From the NCBI RefSeq assembly GCF_900100395.1, contig NZ_FNFB01000047.1, forward strand, positions 1 to 33,794: a stretch of DNA of 33,794 bases. The letters run 5' to 3'. Positions 14,808-22,674 of this stretch are shown piece after piece (position 1 is the first letter of the stretch; every line of letters starts with the position of its first letter). Position numbers and translations under genes: made by a program. The notes beneath the pieces were generated by a model. That model worked only from the letters and a program-made list of their open reading frames with translations, was not told where the DNA came from and did not search any database. Source of the DNA: Nonomuraea maritima. Lineage in GTDB: Bacteria; Actinomycetota; Actinomycetes; Streptosporangiales; Streptosporangiaceae.

Positions 14808-14831
14808 GGGCCCGGCGTCACCGCCGGGCCC
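14808..14831 (+). terminator. Perfect hairpin terminator after the HtrA gene
   Basis: GGGCCCGGCG (14808-14817) pairs perfectly with CGCCGGGCCC (14822-14831) over a four-base loop. It starts six bases after the stop and makes co-transcription with the downstream kinase unlikely. The remaining gap to 15034 holds nothing recognised beyond the kinase start site. Confidence 0.75.
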
Positions 14832-15034
14832 CGTCCCTCTGGTGGGGCACGCCGCACCGGCGCCGGGCCCCGTCCTCGCCTGGCCCGGGCTCGCCGCTCC
14901 AGGCACAATCCGCTCTTTCTCGGGCGAACAGCCACAAGTCTTGACGTGGTGTTGCCCTCCCCTGTGCCGGAGCCGAGCCTGCCCGTGAACCGCCGGCTGC
15001 GTTCGGTGTGCTCAACTGGCTGGGGGGATTGGGC

Positions 15035-16429
15035 ATGTACACCTGGCGCCGTATCTCGATCACGAAGCGCATTACGCTGTTCGCCGGCGTGCTCGCAGTG
15101 CTGCTCTCGGCGCTTCTGACCGTGACCGTCATGACCGCCTTCCACCGGTACGCGACCGATTCGCTCCAGGACGAGCTCACCGCCGCAGGGGGACGCCTGA
15201 TCAGCCTGGTGGAGCGCGGGGAGGCGTTCAGGCCCATGGTCCAGCGGCACGACCGCGTGGTGCAGGTCGTCGACGCACGGGGGGCGGTGGTGGCGGCGTC
15301 CCCCTCGCTGCAGGGCAAACCCGTGATGGCGGCCTTCCCGATGGACGGCAGGAAGCTGTCCACCTCCGTCGTCTGCGGCGGTGCCTTCCTCGCCGACGAG
15401 TGCGACCTCGTGGTCGGCCAGCAGGCCCACCCCGACGGAGAGCCATGGATCGTCTACGTCGCCTCTCCCGTCATCCCGTTCTGGGTCACCCCGTGGCTGG
15501 CGGCCACGGTGGTGGGAGCCGCGGCGGTGGTGGCCGCGGCCGTCACGCTCCTCGCCCACCGGATCTCCACCAACTCCCTGCGGCCCGTCACCCGCATCCA
15601 GAGCGAGCTCGACCGGATGAACGACGTCACCCTCGACCGCCGCGTGCCCGTACCGTGCAGCAAGGACGAGATCCACGACCTGGCGGTCACCGTCAACCGG
15701 ACGCTGTCGCGGCTGCAGGCCGCCATGGCGCAGCAGCGCCACTTCACCTCCGACGCCTCGCACGAGCTGCGCACCCCGATCGCGGCGATCCAGGCCGAGG
15801 TCGAGGACGCCCTGCACGCGCCGGACGAGACCACCGTCCCCGGTCTCGGCACGAAGGTACTCAACAGCGTCGAGCGGCTGCGCGCGATCGTGGACGATCT
15901 GCTGATCATCGCCCGGCTGGAGGCGGGGCGGTTCGTCGAACGCGAGCCGGTGGACCTGTCCGAACTCGTCGCCGCCGAGTGCCGGCGGCGGCAGGGCACC
16001 TCCGCCAAGACCGTCGAGTGCTCGCTCGAACGCGACGTGACGGTGCTGGGCGACCGGACCGAGCTGTCGCGCCTGCTGGTCAAGCTGATCGACAACGCCG
16101 ACCGGTACGCAGAGTCCAAGGTGACCGTCCGCGCGTGCCGCGTGCCCGCCACCAAGCAGGAATCCGAGTCTTTCCCCGACGGCGTCGCGGTCGTCGACGT
16201 GATCGACGACGGGCCCGGCATCGACGCGAGCCACCGGGAGCTGGTCTTCCAGCGGTTCGCCCGGCTGGACACCGCCCGCGACCGTGACGCCGGAGGCACC
16301 GGACTCGGCCTGGCGATCGCCCGCCAGGTCGCCGCCGTCCACGGCGGTACCCTGCATGTCACGGACGCACCCCGCGGCGCCCACTTCGTCCTCCGCCTCC
16401 CCGCACTCCCGCACGACCACACCGTATGA
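15035..16429 (+). CDS. Sensor histidine kinase without adjacent response regulator
   Basis: A 464-residue membrane sensor kinase. Order: a first membrane helix (about 13-35), an extracytoplasmic sensor of about 115 residues, a second helix (about 149-177), HAMP, a HisKA domain with phospho-acceptor H243 (SDASHELRTPI), and a HATPase domain with N354 (LIDNADRYAES), a DDGPGI box and GGTGLGLAI. The sensor segment has two cysteines (VVCGGAFLADECD) that could form a disulfide. The ATG at 15035 is preferred since TGGGGGGAT lies just upstream; a GTG at 15008 is also in frame. No response regulator gene lies nearby, so its partner is elsewhere. Confidence 0.9.
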   Translation: MYTWRRISITKRITLFAGVLAVLLSALLTVTVMTAFHRYATDSLQDELTAAGGRLISLVERGEAFRPMVQRHDRVVQVVDARGAVVAASPSLQGKPVMAAFPMDGRKLSTSVVCGGAFLADECDLVVGQQAHPDGEPWIVYVASPVIPFWVTPWLAATVVGAAAVVAAAVTLLAHRISTNSLRPVTRIQSELDRMNDVTLDRRVPVPCSKDEIHDLAVTVNRTLSRLQAAMAQQRHFTSDASHELRTPIAAIQAEVEDALHAPDETTVPGLGTKVLNSVERLRAIVDDLLIIARLEAGRFVEREPVDLSELVAAECRRRQGTSAKTVECSLERDVTVLGDRTELSRLLVKLIDNADRYAESKVTVRACRVPATKQESESFPDGVAVVDVIDDGPGIDASHRELVFQRFARLDTARDRDAGGTGLGLAIARQVAAVHGGTLHVTDAPRGAHFVLRLPALPHDHTV

Positions 16430-16477
16430 AGCGCGGTTGACCCTGACACCGTGTGAGGCCATAGACCAGGGACCATC

Positions 16478-17290
16478 ATGTTCACCATCGGAGATTTCGC
16501 CCGCCTTGGCCGGGTCTCGGTACGCATGCTGCGGCACTACGACGCGCTCGGACTGCTGCGGCCCGCCCGGGTCGACCCGGTCACCGGCTACCGCTCCTAC
16601 GAGGCGCGTCAGCTGTCGCGGCTCAACCGGCTGATCGCGCTCAAGGACCTCGGGTTCAGCCTCGCGCAGATCCAGCAGGTGCTCGACGAGAAGGTCAGCC
16701 CCGAGGAGCTGCACGGCATGCTGCGGCTCCGTCGCGCCGAGCTGGAGGCGCGGGTCGCCGCCGACACGGCGCGGATGGCCAGGGTCGAGGCGAGGCTCCG
16801 GATGATCGAAACGGAAGGTGCCATCCCCATGGACGTCCTGATCAAGAGCGTTCCCGCTGTCCGGCTCGCCGAGCTGAGCGCCGTCGCGGCCAGTTACGAG
16901 GCCGAGGAGATCGGCCCGGTGATCCAGCCGTTGTACCCGGAGCTGTTCGCGCGGATCGACCGGGCGGGGCTCACCGTCGTCGGCCCCACGGTCGCGTACT
17001 ACGAAGAGGTGCCCGAGGGCGTGCGGGTGCACGCGGGCGCTCCGGTGAACCCGGAGGAGGGCAGGACGTACGACTTCGACATCGTCGACCTGCCGGCCAT
17101 CGAGCAGGCGGCCACGGTTCTGCACCACGGGGACATGGCGACGGTGGACGCCACGGCCCAACACCTCGCGCAGTGGATCGAGGACAACGGCTACCGCAGC
17201 TCCGGCCTCGCCCGCGAGGTGTACCTGAACTACGGCATGGGCGACCCGGAGACGTGGGTGACCGAGCTGCAGGAGACGGTCACGCGGTAG
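16478..17290 (+). CDS. MerR-family regulator with GyrI-like (BmrR-type) effector domain
   Basis: A 270-residue regulator. The MerR DNA-binding domain (about 1-70: FTIGDFARLGRVSVRMLRHY and TGYRSYEARQLSRLNRL) is joined by a coiled coil to a GyrI-like domain (about 118-268). This domain type in BmrR-like proteins binds bulky, often cationic, drugs and twists the promoter to activate efflux genes. The ATG at 16478 starts exactly at the MerR domain. It lies 48 bases after the histidine kinase gene on the same strand. No efflux gene is directly beside it, so the target is unknown. Confidence 0.92.
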   Translation: MFTIGDFARLGRVSVRMLRHYDALGLLRPARVDPVTGYRSYEARQLSRLNRLIALKDLGFSLAQIQQVLDEKVSPEELHGMLRLRRAELEARVAADTARMARVEARLRMIETEGAIPMDVLIKSVPAVRLAELSAVAASYEAEEIGPVIQPLYPELFARIDRAGLTVVGPTVAYYEEVPEGVRVHAGAPVNPEEGRTYDFDIVDLPAIEQAATVLHHGDMATVDATAQHLAQWIEDNGYRSSGLAREVYLNYGMGDPETWVTELQETVTR

Positions 17291-17298
17291 CGCGTGCC

Positions 17299-17327
17299 GA
17301 GCGGCCCGTCACGCCGGCGGGCCGCTC
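17299..17327. terminator. Hairpin terminator between convergent genes
   Basis: GAGCGGCCCG (17299-17308) pairs perfectly with CGGGCCGCTC (17318-17327) over a nine-base loop. It lies just after the MerR/GyrI-like gene and 19 bases before the stop of the convergent small membrane gene, so it may act in both directions. Confidence 0.7.
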
Positions 17328-17345
17328 ACCGGTCGCGGCGGACGC

Positions 17346-17522
17346 TCACGAGAAGTGCATGACGACGGCGAGCCCGATGAGGTGCATGGCCGCCACCGCG
17401 CAGAGCAGCGTGACGAACACGAACTTGGCCGGGCCGTGCTCGAAGTGCTTGCCTTCCTTCAGAGGCGGGAGCTTGGCCTGACGTTCGGCGATGCGCTCCT
17501 CCAGCGGCTTGCGGTGAAACAT
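17346..17522 (-). CDS. Small single-helix membrane protein, function unknown
   Basis: A 58-residue protein with a charged N-terminal half (FHRKPLEERIAERQAKLPP) and a C-terminal membrane helix (about 34-56: FVFVTLLCAVAAMHLIGLAV). I do not recognise the family. The ATG at 17522 is supported by GGAGGGCACCCTC upstream; the frame extends further up but without a site and through the operator. It is transcribed away from the OhrR-like MarR gene, and the 110-base region between them carries a palindromic operator, so it is probably the regulated target or is co-controlled. Confidence 0.7.
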   Translation of the reverse strand: MFHRKPLEERIAERQAKLPPLKEGKHFEHGPAKFVFVTLLCAVAAMHLIGLAVVMHFS

Positions 17523-17572
17523 GAGGGTGCCCTCCTCGGCAGCCGTCCCACAGTCGATTGGGGTAGCATCTG

Positions 17573-17599
17573 TTGGCGTACTATTAATTGGTACACCAA
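17573..17599. promoter_or_regulatory. MarR-type palindromic operator between divergent genes
   Basis: TTGGCGTAC (17573-17581) and GTACACCAA (17591-17599) form an inverted repeat with one mismatch around an AT-rich ATTAAT core, the lowest-GC point for several kilobases. Its placement between the small membrane gene and the OhrR-like regulator fits autoregulation and control of both. Confidence 0.65.
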
Positions 17600-17632
17600 G
17601 CAATCTAGCAGAGACCATCGGAGGTGGGGCGC

Positions 17633-18103
17633 GTGGAGTCTGTGAAAGACACTACAGACCTCCTGGCGCTCGACCGCCAGGTGTGCTTCGCGCTCAGCAT
17701 CGCCTCGCGCAGCGTGATCGCCCTCTACCGCCCGCTGCTGCAGCCGATGGGCCTCACCCACCCGCAGTACCTCGCGATGCTCGCGCTCTGGCAGCACGAG
17801 CCCCTGTCGGTCAAGGAGCTCGCCGAGCTGCTCCAGCTCGACCCGGGCACCCTCTCCCCGCTGCTGAAGCGCCTCCAGGCGCTCGGCTACGTCCGCCGCG
17901 AGCGCAACAGCCACGACGAGCGCGCCCTGGCCGTGACCCTCACCCCCGCCGGCCGCCTGCTCCGGGCCGAGGCGGAGAAGATCCCGCCCGCCATCGTGGC
18001 CCGGCTCGGCATGAGCATCGAGGAGCTGCAGCAGCTGCACGACGTGCTGATGCGGGTGATCAAGGCGGCCAACCACGACACCCCGGAGGCGCAGGACGGC
18101 TGA
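17633..18103 (+). CDS. MarR-family regulator, OhrR-like (one-cysteine type)
   Basis: A 156-residue winged-helix regulator. The N-terminal segment LDRQVCFALSIASRSVIALY and the following YRPLLQPMGLTHPQYLAM closely match OhrR, in which the cysteine of the QLCF/QVCF motif senses organic hydroperoxides. The DNA-recognition helix region is DPGTLSPLLKRLQALGYV, with the wing RRERNSHDERALAVTL. The GTG at 17633 has GGAGG nine bases upstream; GTGs at 17624 and 17642 are alternatives. No ohr peroxidase gene is adjacent, unlike in typical OhrR loci. The redox-sensing role is inferred from the single conserved cysteine. Confidence 0.88.
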   Translation: MESVKDTTDLLALDRQVCFALSIASRSVIALYRPLLQPMGLTHPQYLAMLALWQHEPLSVKELAELLQLDPGTLSPLLKRLQALGYVRRERNSHDERALAVTLTPAGRLLRAEAEKIPPAIVARLGMSIEELQQLHDVLMRVIKAANHDTPEAQDG

Positions 18104-18112
18104 CCCCGCCCG

Positions 18113-18601
18113 TCAGGCGAGGTGTTCGCCGTACGACTCGGTGAGGTCGTTGAAGCGGGCCAGCATCTGGCCCAGCAGCCGCACGTCCTCCGTCGGCCAG
18201 GTGCTGAGCAGCGCGTGGAAGCGTTCCTGGCGGCCGGAACGGACGCAGTGCAGCCGCCGGCGGCCCTCGTCGGTGAGCCGCAGCGAGTGGGCGCGGCCGT
18301 CCATCGGCACCGGCTCGCGTTCGATCAGCCCCAGCTCCTCCAGCCCCTTGAGCTGCCGGCTGATCGTCGCCTTGCCCACGCCGATGTAGGCGGCCAGGTC
18401 ACCGGAGCGGGCGGGCGCCGTCTCGTCGATGCGGACCAGCAGGCTGTAGGCGGCGGCCTCCAGCTCGGGATGCACCGTACGGGCCACTCTGGCGGACAGC
18501 GCGCGCGAGCGCCGGAGGAGCACGGCCAGCTGGTGCTCCACCTCGGAGTAGACCTCGAATTCGTCGACGTCGGAGTCGACGGAGGTCGGCGACTGTGTCA
18601 T
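18113..18601 (-). CDS. MarR-family regulator of the exporter/YceI operon
   Basis: A 162-residue winged-helix protein. The domain runs from about residue 25 to 145, with ARSGDLAAYIGVGKATISRQ as the helix-turn-helix and REPVPMDGRAHSLRLTDEG as the wing. It is the last gene of a three-gene minus-strand operon, 34 bases after the YceI-like gene, so it probably represses its own operon at the inverted repeat at 22342-22382. Its sequence has only one cysteine (LHCVRS) late in the domain, so ligand binding is more likely than thiol sensing. It converges on the OhrR-like gene with a nine-base gap. Confidence 0.87.
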   Translation of the reverse strand: MTQSPTSVDSDVDEFEVYSEVEHQLAVLLRRSRALSARVARTVHPELEAAAYSLLVRIDETAPARSGDLAAYIGVGKATISRQLKGLEELGLIEREPVPMDGRAHSLRLTDEGRRRLHCVRSGRQERFHALLSTWPTEDVRLLGQMLARFNDLTESYGEHLA

Positions 18602-18635
18602 CGGGTAGCGTTCCTCTGCGTTCTGCGGTCAGGAG

Positions 18636-19481
18636 CTAGCTCGGAGGCAGTTCTCCGAGAACGGCCTGGATGTCCAGCTCGACCTTCAGCGTGGCCCCGA
18701 CCAGCGAGATGCCCGCCGAGACGACTTGGTTGTAGGTCATCGCGAAGTCGGCGCGGTGCAGCTCGGTCCTGGCCCGGAACGCGGCGCGCAGGCCGCCCCA
18801 CGGGTCGGGGCTGGTGCCGAGGTAGGCCAGGTCGAGGTCGACCTCCTTGCTGATGCCGCCGATGGTCAGCACGCCGTGCACCGTCCACCGGTCCGGCTCC
18901 ACGGGGGTGAGCCCGGTGCTCCAGAAGTGGATGGTCGGGTGCGCGGCGACATCGAGGAAGTCGGGCGATCGCAGGTGGGTGTCACGCGTGCGGTTGCCGG
19001 TGTCGATGGTCGACGCGTCGATGGCCGCCACGACGCCGGACGTCTCGGCGGTCGAGCCGATCTCGATCCGGGCGGAGAACGACGAGAAGCGTCCCTGCAC
19101 GCTGGACAGCCCGAGGTGCTGCGCGGTCACCGACACCTTCGAGTGGGCCGGGTCGACGGTCCACACGCCGGGGGGCGGGAGTTCCGTGCCGCCCTGCCGG
19201 GCGAGGACGAGCGTGCCCAGGTCGGCGGCGCCGGAGGCGGTGGCGATCGCCGTCGAGGCGACCGGCGTGTACCCGACGGCGGTGACGACGGCGGTGTAGG
19301 CGCCCGGAGCCAGCGGGCCGGTGACGACCACCCCTTCAGCGTCCGCTTCGGTCCGGAGCACCTGGTTGCCGGACATGTCGGTCAGGGTGACGACGGCATG
19401 CTGAACGGCCCAGCCGTCCTTCGTCCGTATCCGGACGTGCAGGCCGCGCCGCCCTGCCGGGGCCTGATGGCCTGAAGACAT
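18636..19481 (-). CDS. YceI-family protein with N-terminal carboxypeptidase-regulatory-like domain
   Basis: A 281-residue two-domain protein. Residues about 12-95 are a beta-sandwich of the carboxypeptidase regulatory-like type (VTLTDMSGNQVLRTEADAEG, then PLAPGAYTAVV). Residues about 105-275 are a YceI lipocalin-like barrel (WTVDPAHSKVSVTAQHLGL, DASTIDTGNRTRDTHLRSPDF, LTIGGISKEVDLDL). YceI proteins bind polyisoprenoid-like or other amphiphilic molecules and are often exported; here there is no signal peptide, so it is predicted cytoplasmic. The ATG at 19481 follows GAAGGGAAAGCAAG. It sits 63 bases after an exporter gene whose C-terminus has three domains of the same sandwich type. Confidence 0.9.
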   Translation of the reverse strand: MSSGHQAPAGRRGLHVRIRTKDGWAVQHAVVTLTDMSGNQVLRTEADAEGVVVTGPLAPGAYTAVVTAVGYTPVASTAIATASGAADLGTLVLARQGGTELPPPGVWTVDPAHSKVSVTAQHLGLSSVQGRFSSFSARIEIGSTAETSGVVAAIDASTIDTGNRTRDTHLRSPDFLDVAAHPTIHFWSTGLTPVEPDRWTVHGVLTIGGISKEVDLDLAYLGTSPDPWGGLRAAFRARTELHRADFAMTYNQVVSAGISLVGATLKVELDIQAVLGELPPS

Positions 19482-19544
19482 GAGGTCTTGCTTTCCCTTC
19501 ACACGAGGCGGCCCGGCCGTGGACACGGCCGGGCCGGCGTGGTG

Positions 19545-22046
19545 TCACTCGGAGTGGCCGAGCCGGATGTCGTGGTCGTCGTCGCCCTGCCCGGTGAGGG
19601 TGACGGCGGACGCCACGGGCGGGTACCCGGTGGCGATGACGGTGTACTGACCGCCGGGGAGGTCGGCGAAGGCGTACTCGCCGTCCTCGCCGGTGGTCGC
19701 CGTGGCCACGACGTTGCCGGAGGCGTCGAGGAGGGTGACCCGGGCGTCCGCGAGCGGACGGTCCGCGCCCTTGAGCAGGATCGTGCCGCGGATCCGCGCG
19801 GCCGGCTGCAGGATGACGTCCTGGGTGGTCTGGCCCGTTCCGACCTCCACCAGCAGGGCCACCGGCCGGTGGGTGCCGGCGCTGACCGTGACCGTGTACG
19901 TGCCGGCGACGACGCCGCTGAAGCCGTACATGCCGTCGGCGGTGGTCAGGCCCGTGGTGACGACCTCGCCGCGCACGTCCGTCACGATGACCATCGCCTG
20001 GGCGACGGGGTTGCCCGCGAGGTCGCGCACGGTGCCGGTGAGCCTGCCCGAGCCGGCGAGCACCAGGTCGAAGTCGAGCGGCGCGTCCCCCACGACCAGC
20101 GTCGCCACCTGCGGGTCGCGCTCGGCGGCCGAGGCGATGAGGACGTACGTGCCGCTGCCCGGGGTGGCCACCTGGTAGTAGCCGTCGGCCTGGGCGACCG
20201 TACGGCCGAGCTGGTGGCCGCGGACGTCGATCAGGGTGAGGTTGGCGTGCGGCACCGGAGCGCCGTCGCCGCCGCGGACGAAGCCGCGGACCCCGGTGCC
20301 GCCGAGGTCGATCGGCTGCGGCCCGGCGACCGACGCGTGGGCGACGTTCGGGACGCGCACCGGCAGGCCGTTGGAGGCGGACGGCTGGGTCCTGCCGGTG
20401 TCCGCGGCCACGGCGACCAGGTCCGGCTCGCTCAGCTGGCGCTGGGCGTGGCGACCCGAGGTGGCGGGCTGCTCCGACGGGGTCGCCGCCTCGGCGGCGG
20501 GCGCGTCGGTGGAGGTGCGCAGCGGCACCTCCTTGATGAACAGCACGACGATCAGCGACAGGACCGCCAGCGGGGCGGCGTACAGGAACAGGTCGCCGAC
20601 GCCGTGGCCGAACGCGCTCTGGACCACCTCGCGCACCGGCTTGGGCAGCTCGGACAGCTTGGGGATCGAGCCGTCGGTGGCGGCCCCGCCGCCCTTCACG
20701 CCCAGCTTCTCCAGGCCGTCCGTGGTGTATTCGGCGACGCGGTTGGCCAGGACGGCGCCGAGCGCGGCGACGCCCGCGGTGCCGCCGAGCGTGCGGAAGA
20801 ACACCACCACCGAGCTGGCCGCGCCGAGGTCGCTGAGCCGCACCTGGTTCTGGACGGCGAGGACCAGGTTCTGCATGGTCATGCCGACGCCGATGCCGAT
20901 GAGCACCATGAACAGCGCGGCGAGCCAGTAGTCGGTGTCGTAGCGGAGGGTGCTGGCGAGGAGGAACCCGGCGGTCAGGAACAGGCCGCCGAGGATGAGG
21001 AAGATCTTGTAACGACCGGTGCGCGAGATCACCAGGCCGACCACCGTGGACGTCACGGCCAGGCCGACGATCAGGGGCAGGGTCAGGATGCCGGCGTGGG
21101 TCGGCGACTCGCCGCGGGCGAGCTGGAAGTACTGGCTGAGGAACGTGGTGACGCCGTACAGGCCGACGCCGACCAGCAGGCTCGCCACCACCGACAGGCT
21201 GATGGCCCGGTTCGCGAACAGGCGCAGCGGGACGAGCGGCTCCTTGGTCCGCATCTCCACGAGGATGAAGATCGCGGTGAGCAGCAGGGTGCCGCCGACC
21301 ATGGCCGAGGTCTGCCACGACAGCCAGTCGAAGTCGACGCCGGCGAAGGAGACCCAGATGAGGATGAGCGAGGTCGCCGCGGAGAACAGCACGGCGCCGG
21401 CCCAGTCGATGGAGACGTCCCGCTTGACGACGGGCAGGCGCAGCGTCTTCTGCAGCACGATCAGCGCGATGACGGCGAAGGGGACGCCGACGTAGAAGCA
21501 CCAGCGCCAGCCGAGCCAGGAGGTGTCCACGATGAGGCCGCCGATCAGCGGTCCCGCGACGGTCGCCAGGGCGAAGGTGGCGCCGATGTAGCCGGAGTAG
21601 CGGCCGCGCTCACGCGGGGAGATCATCGCCGCCATGATGACCTGGACGAGCGCGGTGAGACCGCCGACGCCGATGCCCTGGATGACCCGGGCGCCGATGA
21701 GCGTCGCCGGGTTCTGCGCGAGACCGCCGAGGGCCGAGCCGAACACATAGATGATGAGCCCGAGCTGGACGAGGACCTTCTTGCTCACCAGGTCGGCCAG
21801 CTTGCCCCAGATGGGGGTGGCGATCGTGGTGGCGAGCAGTTCGGCGGTGATGACCCAGGTGTAGGTGGTCTCGGTCGCGTGCAGCTCGGCGATGATCGTG
21901 GGGAGCGCGTTCGAGACGACGGTCGCGGACAGGATCGCCACGAACAGGCCGAGCAGCAGCCCTGACAGGGCCTCCATGATCTGCCGGTGCGTCATCGGCT
22001 CGGCGGACGCAGCCTCCCGGACCTCGGCCCGTACTGCGGATGTCAT
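19545..22046 (-). CDS. 14-TM MFS (DHA2/EmrB-type) exporter fused to three carboxypeptidase-regulatory-like domains
   Basis: An 833-residue fusion. Residues about 25-505 are a 14-helix MFS drug exporter of the DHA2 family, with motif A (WGKLADLVSKK) and the antiporter motif C (ATVAGPLIGGLIVD). In motif D1 the usual acidic residue of helix 1 is replaced (AILSATVVSNALP). A linker of about 75 residues leads to three beta-sandwich domains at about 584-664, 667-747 and 751-830, each with a DGxY...GTY or GGQY pattern. With 14 helices the tail should be cytoplasmic, an odd place for such domains. The ATG at 22046 has GGAAA upstream. It is first of the operon with the YceI-like and MarR genes. The substrate is unknown. 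Confidence 0.92.
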   Translation of the reverse strand: MTSAVRAEVREAASAEPMTHRQIMEALSGLLLGLFVAILSATVVSNALPTIIAELHATETTYTWVITAELLATTIATPIWGKLADLVSKKVLVQLGLIIYVFGSALGGLAQNPATLIGARVIQGIGVGGLTALVQVIMAAMISPRERGRYSGYIGATFALATVAGPLIGGLIVDTSWLGWRWCFYVGVPFAVIALIVLQKTLRLPVVKRDVSIDWAGAVLFSAATSLILIWVSFAGVDFDWLSWQTSAMVGGTLLLTAIFILVEMRTKEPLVPLRLFANRAISLSVVASLLVGVGLYGVTTFLSQYFQLARGESPTHAGILTLPLIVGLAVTSTVVGLVISRTGRYKIFLILGGLFLTAGFLLASTLRYDTDYWLAALFMVLIGIGVGMTMQNLVLAVQNQVRLSDLGAASSVVVFFRTLGGTAGVAALGAVLANRVAEYTTDGLEKLGVKGGGAATDGSIPKLSELPKPVREVVQSAFGHGVGDLFLYAAPLAVLSLIVVLFIKEVPLRTSTDAPAAEAATPSEQPATSGRHAQRQLSEPDLVAVAADTGRTQPSASNGLPVRVPNVAHASVAGPQPIDLGGTGVRGFVRGGDGAPVPHANLTLIDVRGHQLGRTVAQADGYYQVATPGSGTYVLIASAAERDPQVATLVVGDAPLDFDLVLAGSGRLTGTVRDLAGNPVAQAMVIVTDVRGEVVTTGLTTADGMYGFSGVVAGTYTVTVSAGTHRPVALLVEVGTGQTTQDVILQPAARIRGTILLKGADRPLADARVTLLDASGNVVATATTGEDGEYAFADLPGGQYTVIATGYPPVASAVTLTGQGDDDHDIRLGHSE

Positions 22047-22643
22047 CTATTTCCTTTCACTGTCTGAAGCCGTGCGGGAGGGGGCGGACACGGGCACGGT
22101 GCGTGTCCAGGTTGGTGCGAAAGCCGGTGCGGAGGGCCGTGAGGGCGGCGCTTTCCGCAGGTCGGGTCGGCGGTACGTCGGCGGACGTGGGTGGTCGGCA
22201 ATTCCCCGTATTTCTGGGGTGCTGACGGAACGGGCCGCGCGTGGACATGGCGGGTCGCTCCGGGCACTCCGGACACTGGATGACATCGCTCAGCAGGACA
22301 GGCGGGCCACCGCAACAGTGCGATGACGCGCCTGCCCAACTGGTTGCTTGGACAACAATATAGATGTATGCCCTAAGCAACCATTTACCGGGTATGTGAT
22401 TGTATGTCCTTTTTGCGACCGCCGATGCCGCCGTGACCTGCACCACCACGGCAGACCACTGGGACAAACGGGCCTCAGGACGTGCGCGTGGCGCCGGAGG
22501 AAGGGGGCTGCAGGGTGTGCGCGCGACACCGGGTCGCAGGAGACAAGGCCACGGGAGCGGCACCCGGGCGCGCGGGATGTCAGGCCGCGGGGTCGGCGTC
22601 TCGGCGTGGGGTCAGGCCGCGGGGTCGGCGTCTCGGCGCGAGG
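22047..22643. other. Long intergenic region: exporter leader, operator and repeats
   Basis: No supported gene was found. From the exporter side: a leader of about 300 bases, the operator at 22342-22382, then about 200 bases without recognisable features, and two copies of a 32-bp repeat next to the CopC-like gene. Short frames in the region lack good start sites and have arginine-rich low-complexity translations. The leader is long for a simple MarR-controlled promoter; I saw no known riboswitch in it. Confidence 0.6.
22342..22382 (-). promoter_or_regulatory. Promoter/operator of the exporter-YceI-MarR operon
   Basis: GGTTGCTT (22342-22349) and AAGCAACC (22375-22382) are perfect 8-base inverted arms. 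Between them lies an AT-rich stretch containing TATATT on the minus strand (22357-22362), a good -10 candidate. TTGCTTGGACAA within the left arm itself resembles MarR half-site architecture. Binding by the MarR protein encoded at the end of the operon would block the promoter. Confidence 0.6.
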
Positions 22644-22674
22644 TCAGGCCGCGGGGTTGGTGTCGGGGCGGGAG
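22579..22674. repeat. 32-bp tandem repeat, three copies, at the 3' end of the CopC-like gene
   Basis: Copies at 22579-22610, 22611-22642 and 22643-22674. The first two differ at about three positions; the third is more diverged. The third copy encodes the last ten residues and stop codon (22644-22646) of the CopC-like gene; the other two repeat that stop region downstream of it. Confidence 0.85.

Noticed and set aside
14714..17164. 816-codon minus-strand frame opposite the HtrA, kinase and MerR genes
   Set aside because: It is the antisense shadow of three well-supported genes and has no domain-like sequence.
19488..21965. 825-codon plus-strand frame opposite the MFS fusion
   Set aside because: The translation is Gly/Asp/Arg/His low complexity, while the minus strand has a clear MFS protein.
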